Part shown: positions 7,050 to 13,750 of the stretch, piece by piece
Numbering within the stretch: the stretch's first letter is position 1
How the letters are laid out: every line of letters begins with the position of its first letter
Assembly: GCA_031276375.1 (NCBI GenBank)
Contig: JAISNE010000112.1
Span: 1-14,490, forward strand
Direction: 5' to 3'
Origin: Accumulibacter sp.
Lineage (GTDB): Bacteria > Pseudomonadota > Gammaproteobacteria > Burkholderiales > Rhodocyclaceae
Length of the DNA stretch: 14,490 bases
Notes under the pieces: generated by a model
Told to the model about the DNA's origin: nothing
What the model saw: only the letters and a program-made list of their open reading frames with translations
Database searches by the model: none
Program-made: the position numbers and the translations under genes

Positions 7050-7162
7050 CGCTCGGGTGTGCTGTCCCGGAGTGGGCTGGCACGGCGCTTTCGACGCGGC
7101 AGGCTCATGCCTGCCAGGAGGAGCAACACCGCCAGCGCGCTCCGGGGCGGCGCACCCGAGCG
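7050..7162 (+). repeat. 113-bp self-complementary element upstream of dctQ
   Basis: The outer arms 7050-7072 and 7140-7162 (23 nt, beginning CGCTCGGGTG and ending CACCCGAGCG) match at 20 of 23 positions. The three mismatches are all T opposite G, so as RNA from the plus strand every position can pair. Inside, GCTGGC (7076-7081) pairs with GCCAGC (7131-7136), and GGCAGGC-TCAT-GCCTGCC (7098-7115) is a perfect hairpin. The dctQ ATG follows 29 bp later. It could be an mRNA leader structure, a small RNA, or a MITE-like element with 23-bp terminal inverted repeats. Together with the palindrome at 7014-7038 it accounts for the second half of the 6850-7191 gap. I see nothing definite in 6850-7013. 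Confidence 0.6.
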
Positions 7163-7191
7163 TGTAACGGCCTCACCCGATAAGTGAGCCG

Positions 7192-7806
7192 ATGAAAAAG
7201 AAAGAAACTTTGCCATCCGGTGGCATCAATCAGAAAAACGAGTGGCCAACGGCGGTTTCCAGGATAATCAATCGCGTGCTGCACGCGGCGATTGCGATCT
7301 GTCTGTCATGCATGGCCGTCTTCGTTTTCGGGAACGTCGTATTACGCTATATTTTCAATTCGGGAATCACCTGGGCCGAGGAAGCGTCCCGATACCTGTT
7401 CATCTGGCTGATTTTCCTGGGAGCCATCGTGGCTTCCCGTGAAAACGCCCACTTGGGCGTGGATACGCTGGTGAGCCGGCTGTCGGTGAAAAACCGGCGG
7501 CGAGTGTTCGTCGTGAGCAATCTTCTCGTCGCCATCACGATGGGCCTGTGCGCCGACGGCACGTGGAAACTCACGGAGTTGACCGTAAACCAGGTGTCGG
7601 CGTCGATGCGTCTGCCGCTGGCCTTCGTCTATGTCTCCGGCTTCGTGTGCAGCGTGGGCATGGTGGCGATCGCGCTGAACAATCTCTATCGCTTGATTAC
7701 CCGGAAGATCGACGAGCGCGAGCTGGTCATGACCGTCGACTCGGAAGAACAGAATTTCATCGAACAAACCCTCGACGAAACCAGGGAAGGAGAGAAAAAG
7801 CCATGA
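7192..7806 (+). CDS. dctQ: TRAP transporter small permease subunit DctQ
   Basis: This 204-residue protein has four transmembrane segments (about 31-51, 68-84, 104-120, 142-164) and the DctQ signature: VVLRYIFNSGITWAEE (49-64), RYLFIWLIFLGA (67-78), then RENAHLGVD (83-91). DctQ stabilises the large subunit DctM in Na+-coupled TRAP carriers for carboxylates and sugar acids. The start at 7192 has only a weak AGTGAG upstream. It is the only ATG before the first helix in this frame (a TTG at 7210 is the alternative). Codons 10-24 are encoded by a dispersed repeat, which makes the true N-terminus uncertain. The C-terminal 35 residues form a charged cytoplasmic tail, a little longer than usual. The stop overlaps the dctM start. 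Confidence 0.93.
   Translation: MKKKETLPSGGINQKNEWPTAVSRIINRVLHAAIAICLSCMAVFVFGNVVLRYIFNSGITWAEEASRYLFIWLIFLGAIVASRENAHLGVDTLVSRLSVKNRRRVFVVSNLLVAITMGLCADGTWKLTELTVNQVSASMRLPLAFVYVSGFVCSVGMVAIALNNLYRLITRKIDERELVMTVDSEEQNFIEQTLDETREGEKKP
7221..7263 (+). repeat. 43-nt dispersed repeat inside the 5' end of dctQ
   Basis: This stretch (TGGCATCAATCA... to GCGGTTTCCAGG) matches 10869-10911 at 38 of 43 positions without gaps. Part of it (7246-7265) also matches the reverse complement of 7026-7045 at 18 of 20. It lies inside the reading frame of dctQ (residues 10-24), whereas the other copies are outside coding sequence. Confidence 0.75.
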
Positions 7807-9092
7807 TCATGACCATGACCGTGTTCCTTGGCTCGCTCCTGGCCGCGATGGCGCTGGGCGTTCCCATCGCCCACTCGCTGATCATGAGCGGCATCGCGCT
7901 GCTGCTCTATCTGGACATGTTCGACACGCAGATCCTGGCGCAAACGCTGCTGGACGGAGCGGACAACTTTCCGCTGATGGCCATCGCCTTCTTCATCCTG
8001 GCCGGCGAACTGATGAACGCCGGCGGCGTTTCCAAGCGCATCATCGACTTCTCCATCACCGTCGTCGGCCACGTCAAGGGCGGACTGGGCTACGTCGCCA
8101 TTCTGGCCACCCTGCTCTTTTCCGGTCTGACCGGCTCGGCCGTGGCCGACGTCGCGGCGCTGGGCGCCATCCTCATCCCGGTCATGGAGGAAGCGGGCTA
8201 CAAGCGCAGCCACTCCGCCTCGCTGATCGCGGCGGCGGGCATCATACCGCCGCTGATGCCGCCCAGCGTGCCATTGATTATTTTCGGCGTCACCGGCAAC
8301 GTCTCCATTCCCAAGCTGTTCATGTCCGGCATCGTGCCCGGCGTGCTGCTCGGGGTTTGTCTCGCGGCGACCTGGGCGTGGATCGCGCGCAAGGAACACT
8401 ACAAGGTTCAGCCCAGACAACCGCTCAAGGTCGTGCTGAAAGCGGCGAAGGGCGCGATCTGGGCCTTCATCATGCCGGTCTTCATCATCGTCGGACTGCG
8501 GGGCGGCGTTTTCACCCCGACCGAGGCCGCCGCCGTCACGGTCTTCTTCGCCCTGTTCGTCGGCTTCGTCGTCTACCGGGAACTCAAATTCAGCCACATG
8601 ACCCACGTGCTGGTGACCTCGGCCAAGACGACCAGCGTCGTCATGTTCCTCGCGGCGGCGGCGATGGTATCGTCGTGGCTGATCGCCGTGGCGAACATTC
8701 CGGCGCATCTGGCGGAGACCCTCGCGCCGGTGATGGACAACAAGATACTGCTCATGTTCGCCATCAATCTCGTCGTGCTGCTGGTCGGCACCGCCATGGA
8801 CTCGACGCCGACGATCCTGATCCTCACGCCCGTGCTGATGCCGATCGTCCTGAAGGCGGGAATCGACCCGATCTACTTCGGATTCATGTTCGTGTTCAAC
8901 AACATGATTGGCTTGCTGACGCCGCCGGTCGGCACCGTGCTCAACGTCGCCGCGGGCGTCGGCAAGATCTCCCTGGACGAAATCATCAGGAAGGTCTTGC
9001 CCTACATGTGGATCGAAATCGTGTTGCTGCTGTTGTTCACCATTTTCCCGAAACTCGTGGAAATCCCGCTGCGATGGTTCATTCCGGGGTAG
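7803..9092 (+). CDS. dctM: TRAP transporter large permease subunit DctM
   Basis: This 429-residue polytopic protein has the normal DctM length and is the ion-coupled translocation subunit. Family landmarks are FPLMAIAFFILAGELMNAGG (56-75), TGSAVADVAALGAILIPVM (110-128), and AAAGIIPPLMPPSVPLIIFG (143-162). The second-half repeat includes TPTEAAAVTVFFAL, GTAMDSTPTILILTP and NNMIGLLTPPVGTVLNV. The frame opens at 7548, but the ATG at 7803 overlapping the dctQ stop (ATGA), with GGAGAG just upstream, is the expected coupled start. No periplasmic DctP gene precedes or follows it in the window, so the binding protein must be encoded elsewhere. It converges on rpe. Confidence 0.96.
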   Translation: MIMTMTVFLGSLLAAMALGVPIAHSLIMSGIALLLYLDMFDTQILAQTLLDGADNFPLMAIAFFILAGELMNAGGVSKRIIDFSITVVGHVKGGLGYVAILATLLFSGLTGSAVADVAALGAILIPVMEEAGYKRSHSASLIAAAGIIPPLMPPSVPLIIFGVTGNVSIPKLFMSGIVPGVLLGVCLAATWAWIARKEHYKVQPRQPLKVVLKAAKGAIWAFIMPVFIIVGLRGGVFTPTEAAAVTVFFALFVGFVVYRELKFSHMTHVLVTSAKTTSVVMFLAAAAMVSSWLIAVANIPAHLAETLAPVMDNKILLMFAINLVVLLVGTAMDSTPTILILTPVLMPIVLKAGIDPIYFGFMFVFNNMIGLLTPPVGTVLNVAAGVGKISLDEIIRKVLPYMWIEIVLLLLFTIFPKLVEIPLRWFIPG

Positions 9093-9232
9093 GCCGCCGA
9101 ATCGTCCGGGATGCGGCCAAGCCGGCGGTTCCATGACAATGGGCGTTCGGGCAAGCTGTGCCGCTCTCCGGGCGGGGAACGATAAAAAAATATCCCGCGC
9201 TCGGAACAGCGGCCAGCCACGTCGGAGAATAT

Positions 9233-9274
9233 GACCCCTGACCCCCGATCCCTGATCCCCGACCCCTGACCCCC
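9233..9274. repeat. six tandem heptamers GAYCCCY
   Basis: Six 7-bp units in a row (GACCCCT, GACCCCC, GATCCCT, GATCCCC, GACCCCT, GACCCCC) sit just outside the rpe stop codon, in the 187-bp gap between the convergent genes dctM and rpe. Read on the minus strand this is GGGGGTC/GGGATC, a G-run array. No classical bidirectional terminator is clear in the gap. A weak CCGC/GCGG stem near 9195-9212, followed on the minus strand by a T-run, is the nearest candidate for rpe. Confidence 0.85.
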
Positions 9275-9279
9275 GAACA

Positions 9280-9981
9280 TCACCTGCGCGCCAACTCGGC
9301 GCGCAGGGCCGCGATTACCGCGTCGTAGCGGTGTGGATCGCTATCCTTGCCGGCTTCGTAGATCGCCGAGCCGGCGACGAAGGTATCGGCGCCGGCTCGG
9401 GCGATGGCCGCGATGTTGTCTATCTTCACTCCGCCGTCGATCTCGACGCGGATGCGGCGGCCCGTTTCCCGTTCGTGCCGGTCGACGCGCTGGCGCGCTT
9501 CATGCAGCTTGGTCAATGTCGAGGGGATGAACTTCTGGCCGCCGAAGCCCGGGTTGACGCCCATCAGCAGCACCAGATCGAGCCGGTCCATCACGTAGTC
9601 CATGTAATGCAGCGGCGTCGCGGGATTGAATACAAGCCCGGCCTGGCAGCCGCTTTCGCGGATCAGCGACAGGCCACGGTCGATGTGTTCGGTGGCTTCC
9701 GGGTGGAAAGTGATGAGGTTGGCGCCGGCCTTGGCGAATTCGCCGATCAGCCGGTCGACCGGCTTGACCATCAGGTGAACGTCGATCGGCGCTTGCGTCA
9801 GCGGCCGAATCGCCTTGCAGACGACCGGGCCGATGGTCATGTTGGGCACGTAATGGTTGTCCATCACGTCGAAATGGATCCAGTCGGCGCCGGAATCGAC
9901 GACGTTGACCACTTCCTCGCCAAGCCGCGCGAAGTCGGCCGAGAGGATGCTGGGAGCGATGATATACATGGTGGCGTCCAC
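9280..9981 (-). CDS. rpe: ribulose-phosphate 3-epimerase
   Basis: This 233-residue TIM-barrel enzyme interconverts ribulose 5-phosphate and xylulose 5-phosphate in the pentose phosphate and Calvin pathways. All active-site landmarks are present: APSILSAD (9-16) with S11, metal ligands H36 and D38 in HFDVMD, H69 in DVHLM, the [10 protein letters not shown] loop (140-149), D182 in EIDGG, and the phosphate site AGSAI (203-207). D38 and D182 are the acid/base pair. The longest start is GTG at 9981 with AAGG eight bases upstream. An ATG four codons later (9969) gives the commoner [12 protein letters not shown] start but has a poorer ribosome site. It is a single gene, unrelated in function to the flanking transporters. 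Confidence 0.97.
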   Translation of the reverse strand: MDATMYIIAPSILSADFARLGEEVVNVVDSGADWIHFDVMDNHYVPNMTIGPVVCKAIRPLTQAPIDVHLMVKPVDRLIGEFAKAGANLITFHPEATEHIDRGLSLIRESGCQAGLVFNPATPLHYMDYVMDRLDLVLLMGVNPGFGGQKFIPSTLTKLHEARQRVDRHERETGRRIRVEIDGGVKIDNIAAIARAGADTFVAGSAIYEAGKDSDPHRYDAVIAALRAELARR

Positions 9982-9993
9982 GAAGAAAACCTT

Positions 9994-9999
9994 ATTCTA
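9994..9999 (-). promoter_or_regulatory. possible -10 box of rpe
   Basis: TAGAAT on the minus strand is close to the sigma-70 -10 consensus and lies 12 bases before the GTG. No good -35 is at the right distance. If it is used, the transcript would have a leader of only a few bases, and the AAGG at 9990-9993 would be upstream of the transcription start. Either the box or the ribosome site is then fortuitous. In 10000-10170 I recognise nothing further; a minus-strand frame is open from about 10235 to 10000 but has no ATG. Confidence 0.3.
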
Positions 10000-10170
10000 G
10001 CGCGACGAGACGGCGGGCACGGCGAAGCGGTCATGGCGGTCGGGGCAATCGCAATTAGCTTTTTTGACGAGTCCGGGCAGGGAAGCGCGCGCGGAAACCC
10101 AACGGGAAGGGCGCCCCAAAAAGTAGTAGTCATTCACGCTGGAAAGCAAGGACTCGATGGGCAGGTTTTC

Positions 10171-10202
10171 ATACCAGGTTGCCGCCCAACCATCGTGATA
10201 CG
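10171..10202 (-). repeat. 32-nt inverted copy of the repeat at 10843-10874
   Basis: The reverse complement begins CGTATCACGATGG and ends GGCAACCTGGTAT. It matches 10843-10874 at 29 of 32 positions. A GTCA plus T-run precedes both copies. The two copies point toward each other's complement, and together they bound the repeat cluster between them. Confidence 0.75.
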
Positions 10203-10297
10203 AAAAAAAATGACTGAAATCCTGACACGTCGGACTTGAGTATCAACGGCCTATTGAGCGCAACTTGGCATCGTTCCCGCATAGGCGGGCATCCAAC

Positions 10298-10401
10298 CTC
10301 CCGCAACACCCGGCCATCCCCCGCGCCCGTCATCCCCGCGCAGGCTTGGAATCCAGAAAAGGCGCGGGATGCTGGATTTCCGCCTGCGCGGGAATGACGG
10401 G
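10298..10401. repeat. palindromic repeat with CCCGTCAT ends, copy 1
   Basis: CCCGTCATCCCCGCGCAGGC (from 10326) and its inverse near GCCTGCGCGGGAATGACGGG (to 10401) form an inverted repeat around GGAATCCAG/CTGGATT. The preceding 28 bases (from CTCCCGCAACACCC at 10298) are also shared with copy 2 at 10575. This is the widespread GTCATTCCCGCG...GGAATCCAG intergenic repeat of proteobacteria. It is non-coding. Confidence 0.85.
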
Positions 10402-10490
10402 GTGGGAAACGCTTCGGGTCAGCCGATGATTCTTCCCAACGATCATGGTAGTTGCCGCCACCCTGGAAGATGAAAGATGTTTTTCATAAT

Positions 10491-10546
10491 GGAGCGCGGG
10501 CGTCCCGCCCGCAAAAAACACGAAGCGGGCGAGACGCCCGCGCTCC
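10491..10546. repeat. GGAGCGCGGGCGTC palindrome
   Basis: Arms 10491-10512 (GGAGCGCGGGCGTCCCGCCC and GC) and 10525-10546 are reverse complements at 21 of 22 positions, with a 12-nt A-rich loop. It is a very stable hairpin of a kind seen repeatedly between genes in GC-rich bacteria. It lies between the two CCCGTCAT palindromes. Confidence 0.85.
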
Positions 10547-10574
10547 AATGTTCTTTCACGCTAACCTATGCAAG

Positions 10575-10681
10575 CTCCCGCAACACCCAACCGTTCCCCC
10601 GCGCCCGTCATTCCCGCGCAGGCTTGGAATCCAGCATTCCGCCGCCTTTTCTGGATTCTAAGCCTGCGCGGGAATGACGGG
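10575..10681. repeat. palindromic repeat with CCCGTCAT ends, copy 2
   Basis: Second copy of the element at 10298. It has the same leading CTCCCGCAACACCC, CCCGTCATTCCCGCG from 10604, GGAATCCAG, and the inverse arm ending in GGAATGACGGG at 10681. Its central segment (CATTCCGCCGCCTTTT) differs from copy 1, so the arms and the left flank are conserved while the loop is not. Confidence 0.85.
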
Positions 10682-10740
10682 TATTTTGACCGCCTCGTCT
10701 TGAAAAAAGCGGGGGCATGGAAATTCGAGGGGAAACATCA

Positions 10741-10817
10741 GGGACGAAGGACAGCCAGTTACCGGCGCCACGCGCCGCGAATACTACTGTCTTCGGTCTT
10801 CTGTCCTCGGTCCTCCG
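10741..10817 (-). repeat. GGACAG palindromic element, copy C (inverted)
   Basis: Read on the minus strand, this matches copies A and B: GAGGACCGAGGACAGAAGAC, then CGAAGACAGT, the GCGGCGC core with GGCGCC, GGTAACTGGCTGTCC. The core loop is GTG here instead of GAA. It has fewer outer units and more differences than copies A and B, so it looks older. Confidence 0.75.
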
Positions 10818-10842
10818 GCTCGCGTACCGCCGTCATTTTTGG

Positions 10843-10911
10843 CGTATCACGATGGTTTGGCCGCAACCTGGCATCGATCAAAAAAACGAGTGACCCACCG
10901 CGGTTTCCAGG
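10843..10911 (+). repeat. 69-nt repeat abutting the glycosyltransferase stop codon
   Basis: The first 32 nt are repeated in inverted form at 10171-10202. The last 43 nt (10869-10911) are repeated inside the 5' end of dctQ (7221-7263). A short piece (GCAACTTGGCATCG) is also present near 10260. The copy ends 1 bp before the stop codon of the minus-strand glycosyltransferase at 10913, so it forms that gene's 3' untranslated region. With the other repeats it accounts for nearly all of the 9982-10912 gap outside 10000-10170. Confidence 0.75.
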
Positions 10912-10912
10912 T

Positions 10913-11800
10913 TCAATCCCGGCGCTCGCCCGAATCCTTGTACATCAACCCGGTGATTTGCTCCGAGATAAGCCCCATCAGAAAAACGACGATGCTGCCC
11001 GTATAGAACAGGGCGCTCATGTTGGTGAATCGGCCCTGCTCGATATAGGTGTGCGCGTACCAGGCCGTGCCCAGTGAAAACAGCAGGACGGAAAAGGGCA
11101 GAAAGAGCTTGAGCGGGGAGTAAAGCGTGCCGATCTTGAAAATGATCAGCAGGAAACGCAGGCCGTCCTGGATCAGCCGGATATGGCTTTTGCCCGTTCG
11201 CCGGGCGGCGTGGATCGGCTCATACACCACCGAATAACCGGCGCGGAAAAAAGCCATGGTGATCGTCGTCGGGTAGGAAAAGCCGTTGGGCAAGAGGTAC
11301 AGGAACTCGCGGAATTTCTTCGCGCGCACGGCGCGAAAGCCCGAGGTGAGGTCTTCGACCCGATGGCCGGTCATGTAGCCGGCGAGCCGGTTGTAGAGCC
11401 AGTTGGCGACGCCGCGGCCCAGGCTGGCCTGGGAACCCGCTTGCCGCGCGCCTACCACCATGTCGCTGCCTTCGGCGAGACGGGAAAGCAGGCGCGGAAT
11501 ATCGGCGGGATCGTGCTGCCCGTCGGCGTCGAGGAACACCAGCGTGTCGCCGGTGGCGGCGCGCGCGCCGGACTTGATCGCGGCGCCGTTGCCTTTGGAA
11601 TAGGGATGGCTGACGACGATGGCGCCGGCCGCTCTCGCCACCTTGGCCGTGTCGTCGACCGATCCGTCGTCGACCACGATGATCTCGGCGGAAGGGAAAA
11701 TCTGGGTGATCGCGGCCAGCGTCTGGCCGATGGCCAGGGATTCATCCCTGGCCGGCAGGATGATGCTGATTTTTTCAGCGGAGGCGGGGTTTGAGTTCAC
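10913..11800 (-). CDS. family 2 glycosyltransferase, polyprenyl-phosphate sugar synthase type
   Basis: This 295-residue GT-A protein has ILPARDE (14-20), VVDDGSVDDT (42-51), the KGNGAAIKSG segment (69-78) and the metal-binding DADG (91-94) followed by QHDPADIP. LTSGFRAVRA (151-160) and RRTGKSH (200-206) also match the dolichol-phosphate-mannose synthase/DPM1-like group. Two C-terminal transmembrane helices (about 232-250 and 263-283) anchor it, as in GtrB-like enzymes. It likely transfers a hexose from a nucleotide sugar to undecaprenyl phosphate on the cytoplasmic face (inference). The start is GTG at 11800, overlapping the upstream gene's stop (GTGA), so the two are translationally coupled. 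The gene is preceded on its strand by the membrane glycosyltransferase-like gene that would use its product. Confidence 0.93.
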   Translation of the reverse strand: MNSNPASAEKISIILPARDESLAIGQTLAAITQIFPSAEIIVVDDGSVDDTAKVARAAGAIVVSHPYSKGNGAAIKSGARAATGDTLVFLDADGQHDPADIPRLLSRLAEGSDMVVGARQAGSQASLGRGVANWLYNRLAGYMTGHRVEDLTSGFRAVRAKKFREFLYLLPNGFSYPTTITMAFFRAGYSVVYEPIHAARRTGKSHIRLIQDGLRFLLIIFKIGTLYSPLKLFLPFSVLLFSLGTAWYAHTYIEQGRFTNMSALFYTGSIVVFLMGLISEQITGLMYKDSGERRD

Positions 11801-13722
11801 TTTTGCCTTTCCTGTTCAATGTCCTGTTCGATGACTTCGCGGATCCGTTGTATCTCGGATGCGTAACTCGCGCGCGGCTGGTGCAGCGAGCGATCCTTTT
11901 GCCGCTCCAGCGCTTTTTCCGTAAGCGCCAGCAGGCTCAGGGCGCAGTCGAAATCCTTCGCGGAGGCGATTTCGGCCACCATCACCAGCGCAAGATCGAC
12001 ATCGGCATATAGGGGAATGGCCTTCCGGTACTGCCGGCAGGCTTCGGCGGGCGCGGATTTGGCCACATACAGACGCCCCTTGAGCAAAGCGGTTTCCTTT
12101 TCCTGGTCCGGGAACCTGGAAAAAGTGCTGTTGCGCTCCAGCGCGTCGAACAGGCCGAGCGTCCCGTCCTTGTAAAACAGGGGAGTCCCCGACACGATGA
12201 CATTGTCGACGACCATGCGCATGGCCAGGACGGCCTGCACGTTGAAAGTCTGGTGGAGCAGACGCTGGCCGGCGGCCTCGAAGTCGCGCTCGGTGGCCTG
12301 CCGGGCGAAAATCCTTTGCAGCAACAGACGCAGGTTGAGCATGGCGTTATCGGGGAAGCGCTCGACGGCGGCTTCGAGGATGGCGGTGGCCTGTTCGGTC
12401 TGACCGTTCGCCGTCAGGATGGCCGCCGCCGCGTTATGCGCCCTGGGAGAATCCGGGTTGGACGCGGCCCAATAGAGCAGCAGTTGGTCTTCATCCTGCC
12501 AAAGCCGGGCGCGTTGCAGGGTCAACCCGGCCAGCAGGCACAGGGTCAGGCCGCCGACGATCAGCGCGAGCGCGGGCTTGTATTTGCGCGCGATGAACAG
12601 CAGTCCTTGCCCCAGGGGCAGGAACAGAAAGGCCGCGGAGAGATAATTCCGGTGCTCGAAATAAAGCTCCAGTCCGATGACGCTGGATTCCAGCAGATGG
12701 CCCGCGAAGAAAAAAAGAATGGCCAGGGCGGCCAGGGGCCAGCGCCGGCGCAGCCACAGCGCGGCGCAAAACAGGGCCAGCAGGCCGATGGTCGCGGGCA
12801 GGGTCGTCCACGGCGTCAACCAGTCCCTGGAGATGGCAAAGCCATCCTGGTACAGTCCGTGGCCTTCGATCGCCGGGATCAACAGCAGCCGCAGATATTC
12901 CCAAAGGATGCGCGTCTCGGTCCACAGGCGCTGCGGCTGATCGAAGGAACGCCAGGGCCAGAGGTCTGGCGAAAAATTGATTTGCCTGGCGAGATAGGCA
13001 AGGAGCGCCAACGACGGCAGCAGCAGACAGACGCCCAGCCAGAGCCGCGCCGGGCGCGGCCCCGAGCGTTCCGGCAGACAGCATTCCACGACCAGCAGCA
13101 ACAGGGGCAGGAGCGCGCCGTTTTCCTTGCTGAACACCGCCAGCAGCGTGCCCAGGCCGACGGAAACGGTCATCCAGGCGTAGGCGGCGCGGGGACGGCC
13201 CGGCAGCAGGGATCGCCCGCGCAGATAGCCCGCGATGCCGGCGAAGACGAAAAGCGCGGCGAGCTGCGCCATGCGCTGCACGACGTAAAGCGTCGTCGAT
13301 ACCATCAGCGGATGCAGCAGCCAGCACGCGCTGGAAAAAACGGCGATCCATTGCGCCTCGTGTTCTTTCATGTCGTGGTTGCGCAAGAGCAGCAAGGCGC
13401 TCCAGCAAAGCAGCAGGCCGCACAGCAGATGGATCGCCAGATTCGTCGGTTTGAACAAGAGCGCGCTGCTCGGCCAGGTGTTGTCGTCCAGCAGGAAACT
13501 CGCCAGTGACAAAGGCCGCCCGGTCGGCCCGGAAAATCCATTGAAAACAAAGGCCTGGAACGATGTCCAGTCGACGACGCCGCCGTGGATGCCAAGTTCC
13601 TGGAGGTTGGGCGGATCGTCGAACAGAAAGTAGTTTCCCTGCAATCCCGGCCAATAACAGCCAACGGTCAGGCCAATGACCAGTGCAAAAACCAGGGCGG
13701 GACGCCAGATCGTTTTCATCAT
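11797..13722 (-). CDS. GT-C-like polytopic membrane protein with TPR-like C-terminal domain
   Basis: This 641-residue protein has some ten or more hydrophobic helices in residues 8-405, then a soluble helical region (about 410-640) with TPR-like repeats (around 427-460 and 545-605). The first periplasmic loop has YFLFDD (31-36), the acidic pair expected of GT-C enzymes. Other landmarks are HPLMVSTTLYVVQRMAQLAA (137-156), FSKENG (197-202) and YFEHRNYL (354-361). These resemble the bacterial relatives of TMTC O-mannosyltransferases and PglL/TfpW-type protein glycosyltransferases (from memory of the families). It probably transfers a sugar from a lipid-phosphate donor to a protein or glycan outside the membrane, with the partner GT2 making the donor. 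The ATG at 13722 (a second ATG is adjacent) lacks a Shine-Dalgarno sequence and follows a (ACAAACGA)-like repeat. Confidence 0.8.
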   Translation of the reverse strand: MMKTIWRPALVFALVIGLTVGCYWPGLQGNYFLFDDPPNLQELGIHGGVVDWTSFQAFVFNGFSGPTGRPLSLASFLLDDNTWPSSALLFKPTNLAIHLLCGLLLCWSALLLLRNHDMKEHEAQWIAVFSSACWLLHPLMVSTTLYVVQRMAQLAALFVFAGIAGYLRGRSLLPGRPRAAYAWMTVSVGLGTLLAVFSKENGALLPLLLLVVECCLPERSGPRPARLWLGVCLLLPSLALLAYLARQINFSPDLWPWRSFDQPQRLWTETRILWEYLRLLLIPAIEGHGLYQDGFAISRDWLTPWTTLPATIGLLALFCAALWLRRRWPLAALAILFFFAGHLLESSVIGLELYFEHRNYLSAAFLFLPLGQGLLFIARKYKPALALIVGGLTLCLLAGLTLQRARLWQDEDQLLLYWAASNPDSPRAHNAAAAILTANGQTEQATAILEAAVERFPDNAMLNLRLLLQRIFARQATERDFEAAGQRLLHQTFNVQAVLAMRMVVDNVIVSGTPLFYKDGTLGLFDALERNSTFSRFPDQEKETALLKGRLYVAKSAPAEACRQYRKAIPLYADVDLALVMVAEIASAKDFDCALSLLALTEKALERQKDRSLHQPRASYASEIQRIREVIEQDIEQERQK

Positions 13723-13750
13723 GTTCGTTCGTTTGTCTGTTCGTTTGTTT
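13723..13750. repeat. short TTCGTTTG tandem repeat at the GT-C gene start
   Basis: GTTCGTTCGTTTGTCTG followed by TTCGTTTGTTT occupies the 28 bases directly before the ATG (as CAAACGAACAGACAAACGAA on the coding strand). It replaces the place where a ribosome site would be, and short units of this kind can change copy number. Confidence 0.6.

Noticed and set aside
6907..7167. 86-codon plus-strand frame before dctQ
   Set aside because: Its sequence runs through the perfect palindrome and the 113-bp self-complementary element, so openness comes from GC-rich repeats. No ribosome site.
7686..9134. 482-codon minus-strand frame opposite dctM
   Set aside because: Mirror of the dctM codon bias, with an extreme Asp/His/Arg/Gln composition and no hydrophobic core or motif.
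12253..13509. 418-codon plus-strand frame opposite the GT-C gene
   Set aside because: Antisense shadow of a well-supported membrane protein, with a Gln/Arg/Gly-rich low-complexity product.
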